64,000 bases of DNA from Williamsia sterculiae (GTDB lineage: Bacteria > Actinomycetota > Actinomycetes > Mycobacteriales > Mycobacteriaceae), in assembly GCF_900156495.1 (NCBI RefSeq), contig NZ_FTNT01000007.1, positions 62,001 to 126,000 of the forward strand. Direction: 5' to 3'. The translations under genes and the position numbers were made by a program. Of the stretch, positions 38,102-46,637 are shown one piece after another; position 1 is the first letter of the stretch, and each line of letters opens with the position of its first letter. The notes beneath the pieces are model-generated. The model searched no databases. It saw only the letters and a program-made list of their open reading frames with translations, and was not told the DNA's origin.

Positions 38102-38182
38102 GTGACGGGCTATGTCGTGCGCCATCGTCTGGCGCTCTTCGCGGTGGATTACCGCTGCGTCAGCGATGTCCTCTGTCGCTGA
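38102..38182 (+). CDS. Cysteine-containing leader peptide of the sulfate importer operon
   Basis: A 26-codon ORF starting at GTG 38102 and ending 110 nt before subI. Its C-terminus, VDYRCVSDVLCR, aligns without gaps to the end of the leader peptide before the sulfite reductase operon (IDLKRVCSAFCRS); Asp, Val, Cys and Arg are identical. Short Cys-containing leader peptides with an HVDLxR..SALC-like end are known in actinobacteria before sulfur genes and act by attenuation or coupling when Cys-tRNA is short. Here the Cys codons are TGC and TGT. The control mechanism is inferred; I could not identify an unambiguous terminator between it and subI. Confidence 0.7.
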   Translation: MTGYVVRHRLALFAVDYRCVSDVLCR

Positions 38183-38292
38183 CCGGTACGAGTGGTCGCG
38201 ACCTCTGCCTGCGTGAGCGGTCCAGCCCCGGCCCTCGACTCCCGACGTCATCCCAGCCCGATTCGTCTGTGATTCCCACCAGGGGGTTATAC

Positions 38293-39435
38293 GTGTTTGC
38301 CAGTTCGCGCCCCGGCGCCCGCCGCACGGGTCGGCGGCCCGTCGTGCTCGCCGTCCTGCTCGCCGCCGTGCTGGTGTGCGCGGGGTGCGGTGCCGGGTCG
38401 ACCGACGTACCCGGCGGAACCAACATCTCCAGTGGTGACCGGCACCTGAACCTCGTCGCCTACGCGACACCGAAACCCGGTTTCGACAAGATCATCCCGG
38501 CTTTCCGGGCCACCGACGCCGGTCGTGACATCGGCTTCTCGCAGTCCTACGGCGCCTCCGGTGATCAGTCCCGCAAGGTGGCGCGGCGCGTCCCCGCCGA
38601 CGTGGTCAACCTGTCCGTGGAGCCGGACATCACCCGGCTGGTGAAGGCAGGAGTCGTCGACGAGAACTGGAAGACCGCCTACCCGGACAACAGCACGCCG
38701 TTCGGCTCGGTCGTGGTGATCGTGGTGCGGAAGGGTAACCCGAAGAACATCCACACCTGGGACGACCTGCTGAAACCCGGTGTGCAGGTGGTCACCCCGA
38801 ATCCCGGGAGCTCCGGCTCGGCCAAGTGGAACCTCCTGGCGCCGTATGCGGCGAAGAGTGATGGCGGCAAGGACAGGAAGGCGGGGCTGGCCTACGTCTC
38901 CGAGCTGATCCGTGACCACACCACCGTGCAGCCCAAGTCGGGTCGCGAGGCGACGACGACCTTCGAACAAGGGCAGGGTGACGTGCTGATCAGCTACGAG
39001 AACGAGGCGATCATGTTGCAGCGCAAGAACGCGACGTCTCCGGCGAACCAGCGGGTCGACTACGTGGTCCCGAGCACCACCTTCAAGATCGAGAATCCGG
39101 TGGCGGTGGTGAAGACCGGCGAGAACACCGACGCGGCGAAGAGTTTCGTCTCCTACCTGTTCACCCAGCCCGCGCAGCGGATCTGGGCGCAGCAGGGGTT
39201 CCGGCCGGTGGACAAGCAAATCGCCGCGGAGACCGCGAACCTGTTCCCGGGAAAGATCGACAAGCTCTGGACCATCAAGGAACTGGGCAAGACCCTGGGC
39301 GCGGGTACCTCCACCACCAAGGCGGGCATCGACAACAAGGGTAAGGACCTGACCGGTTGGAAGGCTGTCGACAACGCGTTGTTCTCGACCTCCGGGGACA
39401 TCACCAAGGTCTACAACGCGGGGGGTAAGTCGTGA
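38293..39435 (+). CDS. subI: Sulfate-binding lipoprotein
   Basis: Substrate-binding component of the sulfate/thiosulfate ABC importer, anchored outside the membrane. A signal peptide (residues 1-31) ends in a lipobox with Cys at about 32 (VCAGC). The mature part has the family motifs SYGASGDQSRKVA, ADVVNLSVEPDI and NPGSSGSAKWNLLAPYA, plus FEQGQGDVLISYENEA. The start is GTG 38293, because AGGGGG (38281-38286) is spaced 6 nt before it. cysT overlaps the stop. It is preceded by the Cys leader peptide, so it is probably induced by cysteine shortage. Confidence 0.94.
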   Translation: MFASSRPGARRTGRRPVVLAVLLAAVLVCAGCGAGSTDVPGGTNISSGDRHLNLVAYATPKPGFDKIIPAFRATDAGRDIGFSQSYGASGDQSRKVARRVPADVVNLSVEPDITRLVKAGVVDENWKTAYPDNSTPFGSVVVIVVRKGNPKNIHTWDDLLKPGVQVVTPNPGSSGSAKWNLLAPYAAKSDGGKDRKAGLAYVSELIRDHTTVQPKSGREATTTFEQGQGDVLISYENEAIMLQRKNATSPANQRVDYVVPSTTFKIENPVAVVKTGENTDAAKSFVSYLFTQPAQRIWAQQGFRPVDKQIAAETANLFPGKIDKLWTIKELGKTLGAGTSTTKAGIDNKGKDLTGWKAVDNALFSTSGDITKVYNAGGKS

Positions 39436-40286
39436 CCGAGATCTCCGTCGCCGCGCCGCAGCCGGACACCTCGCGCCGGCGGTTCCGGTGGGGACGCGCC
39501 GGCACCAACCCGGTGGGTCTCGGTGTGGCCACGTTGTGGCTGTCCATCATCGTGTTGTTGCCCCTCGCTGCCATCGTGGGCAAGTCCTTCGACAACGGTT
39601 GGAGCGGTTTCTGGTCGGCGATCAGCGCGAAGAACGCCGTGGAGGCCCTGCTGATCACGGTGTGGGTGTCGATCGTCGTCGCGTTGATCAACGTGGTGAT
39701 GGGCACGGTGGTGGCCTGGGTCCTGGTTCGTGACGACTTTCCCGGAAAGAGCATCGTCAACGCGATCATCGACCTGCCGTTCGCCCTGCCGACGATCGTC
39801 GCCAGCCTGGTGCTGCTCTCGCTGTACGGGCCGAACACGCCGATCGGGATCCAGCTCAACGCCACGCAGCCGGCGCTGGTCATAGCGTTGACCTTCGTCA
39901 CGCTGCCGTTCGTGGTCCGGCAGGTGCAGCCGGTGTTGATCGAGGTGGACCGCGATGCCGAGGAAGCCGGCGCCTCGTTGGGTGCGTCCAACTGGACCAT
40001 CTGGCGCAGGATCGTCTTCCCGTCGCTGTTGCCCGCGGTGCTGACCGGCGGGGGATTGGCGTTCACCCGGGCCATCGGCGAGTTCGGATCGGTGGTGCTC
40101 ATCGGCGGCAACGTCCCCGGCAAGACGCAGGTCGCATCCCAGTACATCCAGCAGCAGATCGAGGTCGACGCCCCGGTCGACGCCGCCGCCATCTCGGTGG
40201 TGCTGTTGCTCATCGCCTTCGTGGTGCTGCTGATCCTGCGGATCGCAGGCAGTAGGCAGTCGCGGCGGGAGGACAAGAACCGATGA
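39432..40286 (+). CDS. cysT: Sulfate ABC transporter permease CysT
   Basis: A 284-residue inner-membrane subunit with about six membrane segments, starting at about residue 30 (LGVATLWLSIIVLLPLAAIV). The ATPase-contact EAA loop reads EEAGASLGASNWTIWRRI. FPGKSIVNAIIDLPFALPTI is characteristic of CysT. GTG start overlapping subI and ATGA overlap with cysW show a coupled operon. Confidence 0.94.
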   Translation: MTEISVAAPQPDTSRRRFRWGRAGTNPVGLGVATLWLSIIVLLPLAAIVGKSFDNGWSGFWSAISAKNAVEALLITVWVSIVVALINVVMGTVVAWVLVRDDFPGKSIVNAIIDLPFALPTIVASLVLLSLYGPNTPIGIQLNATQPALVIALTFVTLPFVVRQVQPVLIEVDRDAEEAGASLGASNWTIWRRIVFPSLLPAVLTGGGLAFTRAIGEFGSVVLIGGNVPGKTQVASQYIQQQIEVDAPVDAAAISVVLLLIAFVVLLILRIAGSRQSRREDKNR

Positions 40287-41179
40287 AACTGTCGTCACCT
40301 GCGCGGTACCTGTTGCGCACCATCGCCCTGCTGTACCTGTTCATCCTGCTCATCGTTCCGGTGGCTCTGATCTTCTGGCGATCCTTCCAACACGGGATCG
40401 GCCAGTTCTGGGACTGGATAACCACTCCGGCAGCCATCTCCGCCCTGCAGCTGAGCGTGCTCATCGTGGTGATCGTGGTGCCGCTGAACGTGATCTTCGG
40501 CGTCGCCACCGCGATCGCGCTGGCCCGGGGCAACTTCCGTGGCAAAGGGCTCATCCAGTCGGTGGTCGACCTGCCGTTCGCGGTGTCACCCGTCGTCGTC
40601 GGCGTCGCGCTGATCCTGTTGTGGGGATACGGCGGTTGGTTCGGTGGGGTGGAGAGCCTCGGTTTCCGGGTGATCTTCGGTCTACCCGGCATGGTGCTGG
40701 CCACCGTGTTCGTCACGTTGCCGTTCGTGGTCCGTGAGGTGGAACCGGTGTTGGCCGAGATCGGTACCGAGCAAGAAGAGGCCGCAGCGACCCTGGGCGC
40801 CTCGGGGTGGCAGACCTTCGGCCGGATCACCCTGCCCGCCATCCGCTGGGGACTGACGTACGGGGTGGTGCTCACCGTGGCCCGCGCCCTGGGCGAGTAC
40901 GGAGCGGTCACCCTGGTGTCGTCGAACTTCCCCGGCGTCTCACAGACCCTGACGCTACTGGTGTCGTCGCGGTACACCGACGACTACAACGAGTTCGGAG
41001 CGTACGCGGCGGCGACGCTGCTGATGTTCGTCGCGCTGCTGGTGCTGGTGGCGATGACACTGATCCAACGACGCGGTGAGACCGGTTCGGCGCCCATCCG
41101 ACGTCGCAAACGCAAACCCTCCGCTGATGCGGTGCAGACCGCGGAACCCGTTCCGCTCGAGAAGGAGATGGCGGTATGA
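40283..41179 (+). CDS. cysW: Sulfate ABC transporter permease CysW
   Basis: A 298-residue second permease with six predicted segments. The EAA loop is [18 protein letters not shown], and [20 protein letters not shown] parallels the CysT motif. [20 protein letters not shown] is typical of CysW. The C-terminal tail of about 35 residues is basic and cytoplasmic. Both its ends overlap neighbouring genes by 4 nt. Confidence 0.94.
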   Translation: MKLSSPARYLLRTIALLYLFILLIVPVALIFWRSFQHGIGQFWDWITTPAAISALQLSVLIVVIVVPLNVIFGVATAIALARGNFRGKGLIQSVVDLPFAVSPVVVGVALILLWGYGGWFGGVESLGFRVIFGLPGMVLATVFVTLPFVVREVEPVLAEIGTEQEEAAATLGASGWQTFGRITLPAIRWGLTYGVVLTVARALGEYGAVTLVSSNFPGVSQTLTLLVSSRYTDDYNEFGAYAAATLLMFVALLVLVAMTLIQRRGETGSAPIRRRKRKPSADAVQTAEPVPLEKEMAV

Positions 41180-42180
41180 CGATCTCGGTGGTCGGTGCGA
41201 ACCGACGCTACGGTGATTTCGCGGCCCTCGACGACGTGTCGCTGGAGATCCCGTCGGGATCGTTGACGGCACTGCTCGGACCGTCGGGGTCGGGCAAGTC
41301 GACCCTGCTGCGAGCCATCGCGGGCCTCGACGATCTCGATACGGGCACGGTCTACATCAACGGTGACGACGTCACCCGCCTGTCGCCGCAGCGCCGTGAC
41401 ATCGGATTCGTCTTCCAGCACTACGCGGCGTTCAAACACATGACGGTGCGCGAGAACATCGCGTTCGGACTGAAGATCCGCAAGCGATCCAAGTCCGAGA
41501 TCGCCACAAAAGTCGACGAGCTGCTCGACGTGGTGGGGTTGACGACGTTCCAGTCGCGCTATCCGAATCAGCTGTCCGGTGGGCAGAGGCAGCGGATGGC
41601 GCTGGCGAGGGCGCTCGCAGTGGACCCCAAGGTGTTGCTGCTCGACGAACCGTTCGGTGCACTCGACGCCAAGGTGCGCGACGAACTGCGTCGGTGGCTG
41701 CGCCGCCTGCACGACGAGGTGCATGTCACCACCGTCCTGGTGACCCACGACCAACAGGAGGCGCTCGACGTCGCCGACCGCATCGCCGTCCTGAACAAGG
41801 GTCGCCTGGAGCAGGTCGGTAGCCCCGACGAACTCTACGACCATCCGTCCAACGAGTTCGTGATGTCGTTCCTCGGGACGGTGGCACGGCTCAACGGCTC
41901 GTTGGTGCGCCCGCACGACATCCGGCTCGGTCGCACACCCGATCTCGCGCTGGCCGACGCCGATGCCGCGACCGCCGCGTCGGGGGTACTGCGCGCCTCG
42001 GTGGTGCGAGTGGTCCATCTCGGCTTCGAGGTCCGGGTGGAGTTGCGTAACGCCGCCACCGGCGAGGAGTTCACCGCGGAGATCACCCGTGGCGACGCGG
42101 AGGCCCTGCGGTTGCGCGACGGTGACGAGATCTACGTGCGTGCGACGCGGGTACCGCAGTTGGCCACGGCCACCGCCTGA
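41176..42180 (+). CDS. cysA: Sulfate ABC transporter ATP-binding protein CysA
   Basis: A 334-residue ATPase powering sulfate import. Walker A is [16 protein letters not shown] near residue 35, the signature is [15 protein letters not shown], Walker B is [15 protein letters not shown] and the switch His lies in [14 protein letters not shown]-terminal TOBE-like regulatory domain (residues 240-334) begins around [13 protein letters not shown]. The last transporter gene of the operon; a lipoprotein gene follows after 52 nt. Confidence 0.95.
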   Translation: MTISVVGANRRYGDFAALDDVSLEIPSGSLTALLGPSGSGKSTLLRAIAGLDDLDTGTVYINGDDVTRLSPQRRDIGFVFQHYAAFKHMTVRENIAFGLKIRKRSKSEIATKVDELLDVVGLTTFQSRYPNQLSGGQRQRMALARALAVDPKVLLLDEPFGALDAKVRDELRRWLRRLHDEVHVTTVLVTHDQQEALDVADRIAVLNKGRLEQVGSPDELYDHPSNEFVMSFLGTVARLNGSLVRPHDIRLGRTPDLALADADAATAASGVLRASVVRVVHLGFEVRVELRNAATGEEFTAEITRGDAEALRLRDGDEIYVRATRVPQLATATA

Positions 42181-42232
42181 GCAGGCTGCCGATACCGACA
42201 AGGCCGTCCGCTGGGTGTGGTTCGCTGTCCGG

Positions 42233-42712
42233 ATGAGGCCGTCGGAGTCCGTCACCGTTCTCGTCGCGGCGTTGTTGGTGAGCGGATGCGGCGCCGAGTA
42301 CGTCGATCCACCGCCGGAGACGCCGGTTCGCCTGCAAACACCGGCGTGCACCGGAAACACGCCGCCGCCCCCGATGCGAGTCCCGGCGGACTTCACTCCG
42401 GTCGAAGCACTGGTCTGTGGTGAGAAGCTCGTCGGCAGTCCGCGTCAGCGGCCCGGGCCATACCTGTACACCCGGTATCGCGGGGACTTCGCGGACGCTC
42501 TGACCGGCTTCGCGCGACGTGACCGCAAACGCAACCCGAATTGTCAGGCGTCGGTGATCGCGCTGCCCGAACTGTGGTTGATCGACCAGACGGGCGGTGG
42601 ATTCATCCCGCGATACCCGATGGACGAATGCGGCACCGACAACATCAAGGCGCTCAACGAGATTCTCGCGCTGACGGTGGTCGAGCGGGAACGCCGACCG
42701 TTCCCGGGGTGA
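42233..42712 (+). CDS. Putative lipoprotein of unknown function
   Basis: A 159-residue protein with a signal peptide and the lipobox LVSGC (Cys about 19). The mature part is Pro-rich at first (DPPPETPVRL, TPPPPMRVP) and has four further Cys (ACTGN, LVCGE, NCQAS, DECGT) that could form two disulfides outside the cell. No family that I recognise. It follows cysA in the same direction, so it may be cotranscribed with the importer. Its last 59 nt overlap the 3' end of sirB on the other strand. Confidence 0.7.
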   Translation: MRPSESVTVLVAALLVSGCGAEYVDPPPETPVRLQTPACTGNTPPPPMRVPADFTPVEALVCGEKLVGSPRQRPGPYLYTRYRGDFADALTGFARRDRKRNPNCQASVIALPELWLIDQTGGGFIPRYPMDECGTDNIKALNEILALTVVERERRPFPG

Positions 42713-43529
42713 GGGCGCTCGGCAGGTGACGCGAGGCGCAGGCGCCCGAGTCGTGTCCGGCCGCACCGGTCACCTGTCCCACCCGCGACACGATGGTGTC
42801 GATCACCGCCGGGTGCGCACCGAGGGGCCCGGCCATCGCCCAGTCGAGGTCGGGCGTGCGCTCGCCGTCGAGCAATCGCTCGACCCGCTCGAGCAGGGTA
42901 CCGGCGGCCAGGAAGAAGGGGCTGACGACGATCCGGCCACAGCCCTCGGCGGCCAGTCGGTTCGCCGCATCGACGATCGCGTCGCTGCGGGTGGCGAACC
43001 CGGTCACCACCGGTCGATGTAGTAACCGTGAGAGTCGCCTGCCGCGCTCGATCACCGCGTCGTCGGCGGCGGTGTCGCTGGATCCGACGGCGCACAACAG
43101 GATTCCGTCGTCGGGGCGTACACCGAGCTCGTCGAGACGGTCGGCCAGGGCAGCGGTCAGCGCCGGCGAACCGATCGGCGCGGTCTGTCGCACCCGCAGT
43201 TCCGGGTTCGCCGCCCGGGCGTCGTCCAGCAGGGCGGGTAGGTCGACTCGTGCGTGGTACGCGTTGCCGAACAACAACGGCACCACCAGCGTGTCCCCGA
43301 CGCAGTCGGCCATGTCCCCGACGCAGTCGGCCATGTCCCCGACGCAGTCGGCCAAGGCCTCACCGACGGTCGGTGCGTCGAGGTCGAGGTAGGCCAACCG
43401 GACCCGTAGATCGGGCAACCGGGCGGCGACCACGCCGGTGACCCGTCGGGCGGTCATCGCGAAGCGCGGATCACGGCTGCCGTGGGCGACCAGCAGCACC
43501 GTGGTGCGACGGCGATCGGTTTCGGTCAC
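42654..43529 (-). CDS. sirB: Sirohydrochlorin ferrochelatase (SirB/CbiX-like)
   Basis: Inserts iron into sirohydrochlorin to make siroheme, the cofactor of the sulfite reductase of the same operon. The 291-residue protein consists of two CbiX half-domains. The first begins VLLVAHGSRDPRFAM, with VVPLLFGNAYHARVDLP carrying the metal-binding His; the second contains LLCAVGSSDTAADD and VVSPFFLAAGTLLERV. Between helix and strand of the first half a 7-residue unit (ADCVGDM) occurs three times in tandem, encoded by a 21-bp repeat. The start GTG 43529 overlaps the cysN stop. The tail overlaps the convergent lipoprotein gene. Confidence 0.88.
   Translation of the reverse strand: MTETDRRRTTVLLVAHGSRDPRFAMTARRVTGVVAARLPDLRVRLAYLDLDAPTVGEALADCVGDMADCVGDMADCVGDTLVVPLLFGNAYHARVDLPALLDDARAANPELRVRQTAPIGSPALTAALADRLDELGVRPDDGILLCAVGSSDTAADDAVIERGRRLSRLLHRPVVTGFATRSDAIVDAANRLAAEGCGRIVVSPFFLAAGTLLERVERLLDGERTPDLDWAMAGPLGAHPAVIDTIVSRVGQVTGAAGHDSGACASRHLPSALTPGTVGVPARPPSARESR
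43293..43355 (-). repeat. In-frame 21-bp tandem triplication inside sirB
   Basis: Three copies of a 21-bp unit (43293-43313, 43314-43334, 43335-43355) differ only in the last base of the third. Translated on the minus strand they give ADCVGDT and two ADCVGDM units, adding 14 residues to a loop before the core strand VVPLLFG. Near-identity at DNA level indicates recent slippage or duplication. Confidence 0.95.
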
Positions 43530-44851
43530 ACCAGCTCTCGGAGATGAAGTGCCGACAAAGCATCACCCACGAGACCGGCCGCGAGCGTGTTGCCGCCCTG
43601 CGGATCGATGATCAGGAACGAGCCGGTCTCGCGGTTGACCGTGTAGTCGTCGGCGGTCACCGGTTCGGCCGTGGTCACCGAGATGCGACCGATCTGGTTC
43701 AACTCCAACGATTCCGGATCGTCGGCCAGACGCAGTTCCTGCTCGTCGAACCGGGTGTCGAGCGATCCGACGATCACCGGCGTGGTGCGCGTGCCGTGTT
43801 TGAGCAGCAGCCGCGCGCCGGGGCGCAGCGGCTTGTCACCCAACCAGCAGACCGTCGCCGAGAACTGCGTGACCGGTTCGGGAGCGTCGGCCACGGCGGC
43901 GATGACGTCGCCGCGGGAGACGTCGACATCGTCGGCCAGGATGAGGGTGACGCTGCGTCCGGTGTGCGCGGTGGGCAGCGAGCCGTCGGCCGTGTCGATG
44001 CGTTCGACGGTGGTGGTCACCCCTGACGGCAGCACGACGACCTCGTCACCGATCGACACCCGTCCCGCGGCCACTTGACCGGCGTAACCGCGGTAGTCCG
44101 GGTATTCGGCGGTGCGGGGCCGGATCACGTACTGCACCGGGAACCGCACGCCCACCGGCTCGCGATCGGGGACCACCGGCACCGATTCGAGATGCTCGAT
44201 GAGCGAGGGACCCTGGTAGTAGGGGGTGTTCGCCGACCGGGAGGCGACATTGTCGCCGTGCAGTGCCGACACCGGGATCGCCTGCACCTGATCCGGGCTC
44301 CATCCCAGGACCTCGGTGATCTGGGCGAACTCCGCGCTGATCTCGGCGAACACCGTGGCCGGGTCGTCGACGAGGTCGATCTTGTTGACCGCCAACACCA
44401 GTCGGGGCACCCCGAGCAGTGCCATCACCGCGGCGTGCCGCCGGGTCTGGGTGACCACGCCGTTGCGGGCGTCCACCAGCAGCATCACCAGCTGTGCGGT
44501 GGAGGCGCCGGAGACGGTGTTGCGGGTGTACTGCACGTGACCCGGGGTGTCGGCGAGGACGAACGACCGGCCGGGGGTGGCGAAGTAGCGGTACGCGACG
44601 TCGATGGTGATGCCCTGTTCGCGTTCGGCGCGCAGACCGTCGACCAGCAACGACAGGTCGGGGCCGTCGAGGCCCTTGTCCACCGACGCACGGGTCACCG
44701 CGTCGATCTGGTCGGCGAGCACCGATTTGGTGTCGTACAGCAGCCGCCCGACCAGGGTGGACTTGCCGTCGTCCACCGAACCGGCGGTGGCGATGCGCAG
44801 CAGATCGGACCCCAGTTCGCTCTGTCGTGGTTGGTGTGCACTCTCACCCAT
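43526..44851 (-). CDS. cysN: Sulfate adenylyltransferase GTPase subunit CysN
   Basis: The 441-residue GTPase drives APS formation by CysD. G1 is ATAGSVDDGKSTLVGRLL, G3 is LADTPGHVQYTRN and G4 is NKIDLVDD, with AEREQGITIDVAYRYF as switch I. EF-Tu-like domains 2 and 3 follow. It stops at HLRELV without the C-terminal APS kinase (CysC) found fused in M. tuberculosis. No separate cysC is seen here, consistent with the APS-type reductase CysH that needs no PAPS. The ATG shares one base with the cysD stop (TGATG). Confidence 0.95.
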   Translation of the reverse strand: MGESAHQPRQSELGSDLLRIATAGSVDDGKSTLVGRLLYDTKSVLADQIDAVTRASVDKGLDGPDLSLLVDGLRAEREQGITIDVAYRYFATPGRSFVLADTPGHVQYTRNTVSGASTAQLVMLLVDARNGVVTQTRRHAAVMALLGVPRLVLAVNKIDLVDDPATVFAEISAEFAQITEVLGWSPDQVQAIPVSALHGDNVASRSANTPYYQGPSLIEHLESVPVVPDREPVGVRFPVQYVIRPRTAEYPDYRGYAGQVAAGRVSIGDEVVVLPSGVTTTVERIDTADGSLPTAHTGRSVTLILADDVDVSRGDVIAAVADAPEPVTQFSATVCWLGDKPLRPGARLLLKHGTRTTPVIVGSLDTRFDEQELRLADDPESLELNQIGRISVTTAEPVTADDYTVNRETGSFLIIDPQGGNTLAAGLVGDALSALHLRELV

Positions 44852-45813
44852 CAGAAGTACCCCTGACGTTTCCGGTCCTCCATGGCGGCCTCCGAGGCCC
44901 GGTCGTCACCGCGGGTGGCGCCGCGTTCGGTCAGCCGGGAGGCGGCGATCTCGGCCAGGATGGCCTCGTTGTCCGCTGCCTCGGAAAGTACCGCGCCGGT
45001 CGACGACCCGTCGCCGACGGTCCGGTAGCGCACCGAGAGTCGTAGGGACTGTTCACCCTCGCGGGGGCCGCCCCACGGTCCTGCCGTCATCCACATGCCG
45101 TCGCGTTCGAACACCTCACGCTCGTGCGCATAGTAGATCGACGGCAGCAGCACCTGCTCGCGGGCGATGTAGCGCCAGATGTCGAGTTCGGTCCAGTTGG
45201 ACAGCGGAAACACCCGGACGTGCTCACCGGGGGCGTGCCTGCCGTTGTACAGGTTCCACAGCTCCGGTCGCTGACGCTTGGGATCCCACTGGCCGAACGC
45301 GTTACGTAACGAGAAGATCCGCTCCTTGGCACGGGCGCGCTCCTCATCGCGACGCCCCCCGCCGAACACCGCGTCGAACCGGTGCTCGGCGATGGCGTCG
45401 AGCAACGGCACGGTCTGCAACTGGTTGCGCACGTTGTCGGGCCGCTCCGTCAAACGCCCGTCGGCGAGGTAGTCCTCCACGCTGGCCACGTGCAACCGCA
45501 AGCCGTACCGCGCCACGACGTCGTCACGGAAGGCGATGACCTCGTCGAGGTTGTGACCGGTGTCGACGTGCAGCAGCGAAAACGGCAGTGGCGCAGGCCA
45601 GAACGCTTTCAGGGCCACGTGCAGCAACACCGTGGAGTCCTTACCGCCGGAGAACAGGATCACCGGTCGTTCGAACTCTCCCGCGACCTCGCGGAAGACG
45701 TGGATGGCCTCGGACTCGAGCGCGTCGAGAGTGGTGAACTCGTCGACGGTGTCGACGTCGAGCGTCGGTGCGACCGGGACGTAACCCGCGGACCGGATGG
45801 ATGACGATGTCAT
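44851..45813 (-). CDS. cysD: Sulfate adenylyltransferase subunit CysD
   Basis: Catalytic subunit that forms adenosine-5'-phosphosulfate from ATP and sulfate. The 320-residue PP-loop protein has the motif LFSGGKDSTVLLHVA. LLHVDTGHNLDEVIAFRD and FGGGRRDEERARAKERIFS follow, and the C-terminus EDRKRQGYF is diagnostic. The start ATG 45813 has AAAGGG upstream; the longer open frame has no homology. It lies 16 nt after cysH and overlaps cysN. Confidence 0.95.
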   Translation of the reverse strand: MTSSSIRSAGYVPVAPTLDVDTVDEFTTLDALESEAIHVFREVAGEFERPVILFSGGKDSTVLLHVALKAFWPAPLPFSLLHVDTGHNLDEVIAFRDDVVARYGLRLHVASVEDYLADGRLTERPDNVRNQLQTVPLLDAIAEHRFDAVFGGGRRDEERARAKERIFSLRNAFGQWDPKRQRPELWNLYNGRHAPGEHVRVFPLSNWTELDIWRYIAREQVLLPSIYYAHEREVFERDGMWMTAGPWGGPREGEQSLRLSVRYRTVGDGSSTGAVLSEAADNEAILAEIAASRLTERGATRGDDRASEAAMEDRKRQGYF

Positions 45814-45829
45814 GGGAGTCAGAACCCTT

Positions 45830-46561
45830 TCACGATGCGTGCAGGCCGCACTCGGTCTTGGCCCGGCCGGCCCACCGGCCACTACGCGCGTCGGCGCCGG
45901 GGGCGGGCTTCGCGGTGCACGGCTCGCACCCGATCGATGGATAACCCTCGGCGACGAGCGGGTTCTCCAACACGCCGTACGTGTCGATGTAGGCCCGGAA
46001 CTCGTCGTCGGTCCATGCGGCCAGCGGGTTGATCTTCACCAGACCGAAGGTCTCGTCGAAGGAGATGAGCGGGGCGTTGGCCCGGGTGGGGGACTCCACC
46101 CGGCGCACACCGGTGACCCAGGCGCTGTACCCGGCCAGGGTGCGCTTGAGCGGCACCACTTTGCGTAACCGGCAGCACTCGCCGGGGTTGGACGCGAAGA
46201 GATTTCGACCCAGCAGGGCGTCCTGCTCGGCCACCGTCTGCTCGGGCAGCACATTGATCAGGTCGAGGTCGTAGATCTGTACCGCCGCGTCCCGGGTGCC
46301 GATGGTCTCGGCGAAGTGGTAACCGGTGTCGAGGAAGAGGACCTTCAGTTTCGCGCCATCGAGCGCGGCACGATCCAGATGATGAGCGGCCACGTCGATC
46401 AACACCGCATCCTGCATGTTGCTGGCCACCACGAAGTCCGAGCCGAATGTGTTCGCGGTCCAGCGCATCAGGTCACCGGCCGACGCGTCGGCGCCCAGTG
46501 CCGCGGCGCCGTCGGCCGCGATTGATCGGAGTTGCGCCTCGTCGCGCACTGATGTCGTCAT
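45830..46561 (-). CDS. cysH: Assimilatory adenylylsulfate (APS) reductase CysH
   Basis: Reduces APS to sulfite and AMP with thioredoxin. The 243-residue protein has the PP-loop-like pocket and LFLDTGYHFAET. The [4Fe-4S] ligands are Cys129-Cys130 (GECCRLRKV) and Cys212/Cys215 (GCEPCT), which mark the APS (not PAPS) class. The catalytic Cys238 lies in the C-terminal ECGLH. The start is ATG 46561, with AGAGGA upstream; an open frame to 46690 overlaps sir and is not conserved. The class agrees with the absence of an APS kinase domain on CysN. Confidence 0.95.
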   Translation of the reverse strand: MTTSVRDEAQLRSIAADGAAALGADASAGDLMRWTANTFGSDFVVASNMQDAVLIDVAAHHLDRAALDGAKLKVLFLDTGYHFAETIGTRDAAVQIYDLDLINVLPEQTVAEQDALLGRNLFASNPGECCRLRKVVPLKRTLAGYSAWVTGVRRVESPTRANAPLISFDETFGLVKINPLAAWTDDEFRAYIDTYGVLENPLVAEGYPSIGCEPCTAKPAPGADARSGRWAGRAKTECGLHAS

Positions 46562-46637
46562 AGACGATCCTCTGCTGATCGGTGTTCTGCTGCGGACGCG
46601 TGCCCCCGTGGCGGGGGCCTCGTCGCCGAGATGCCAC

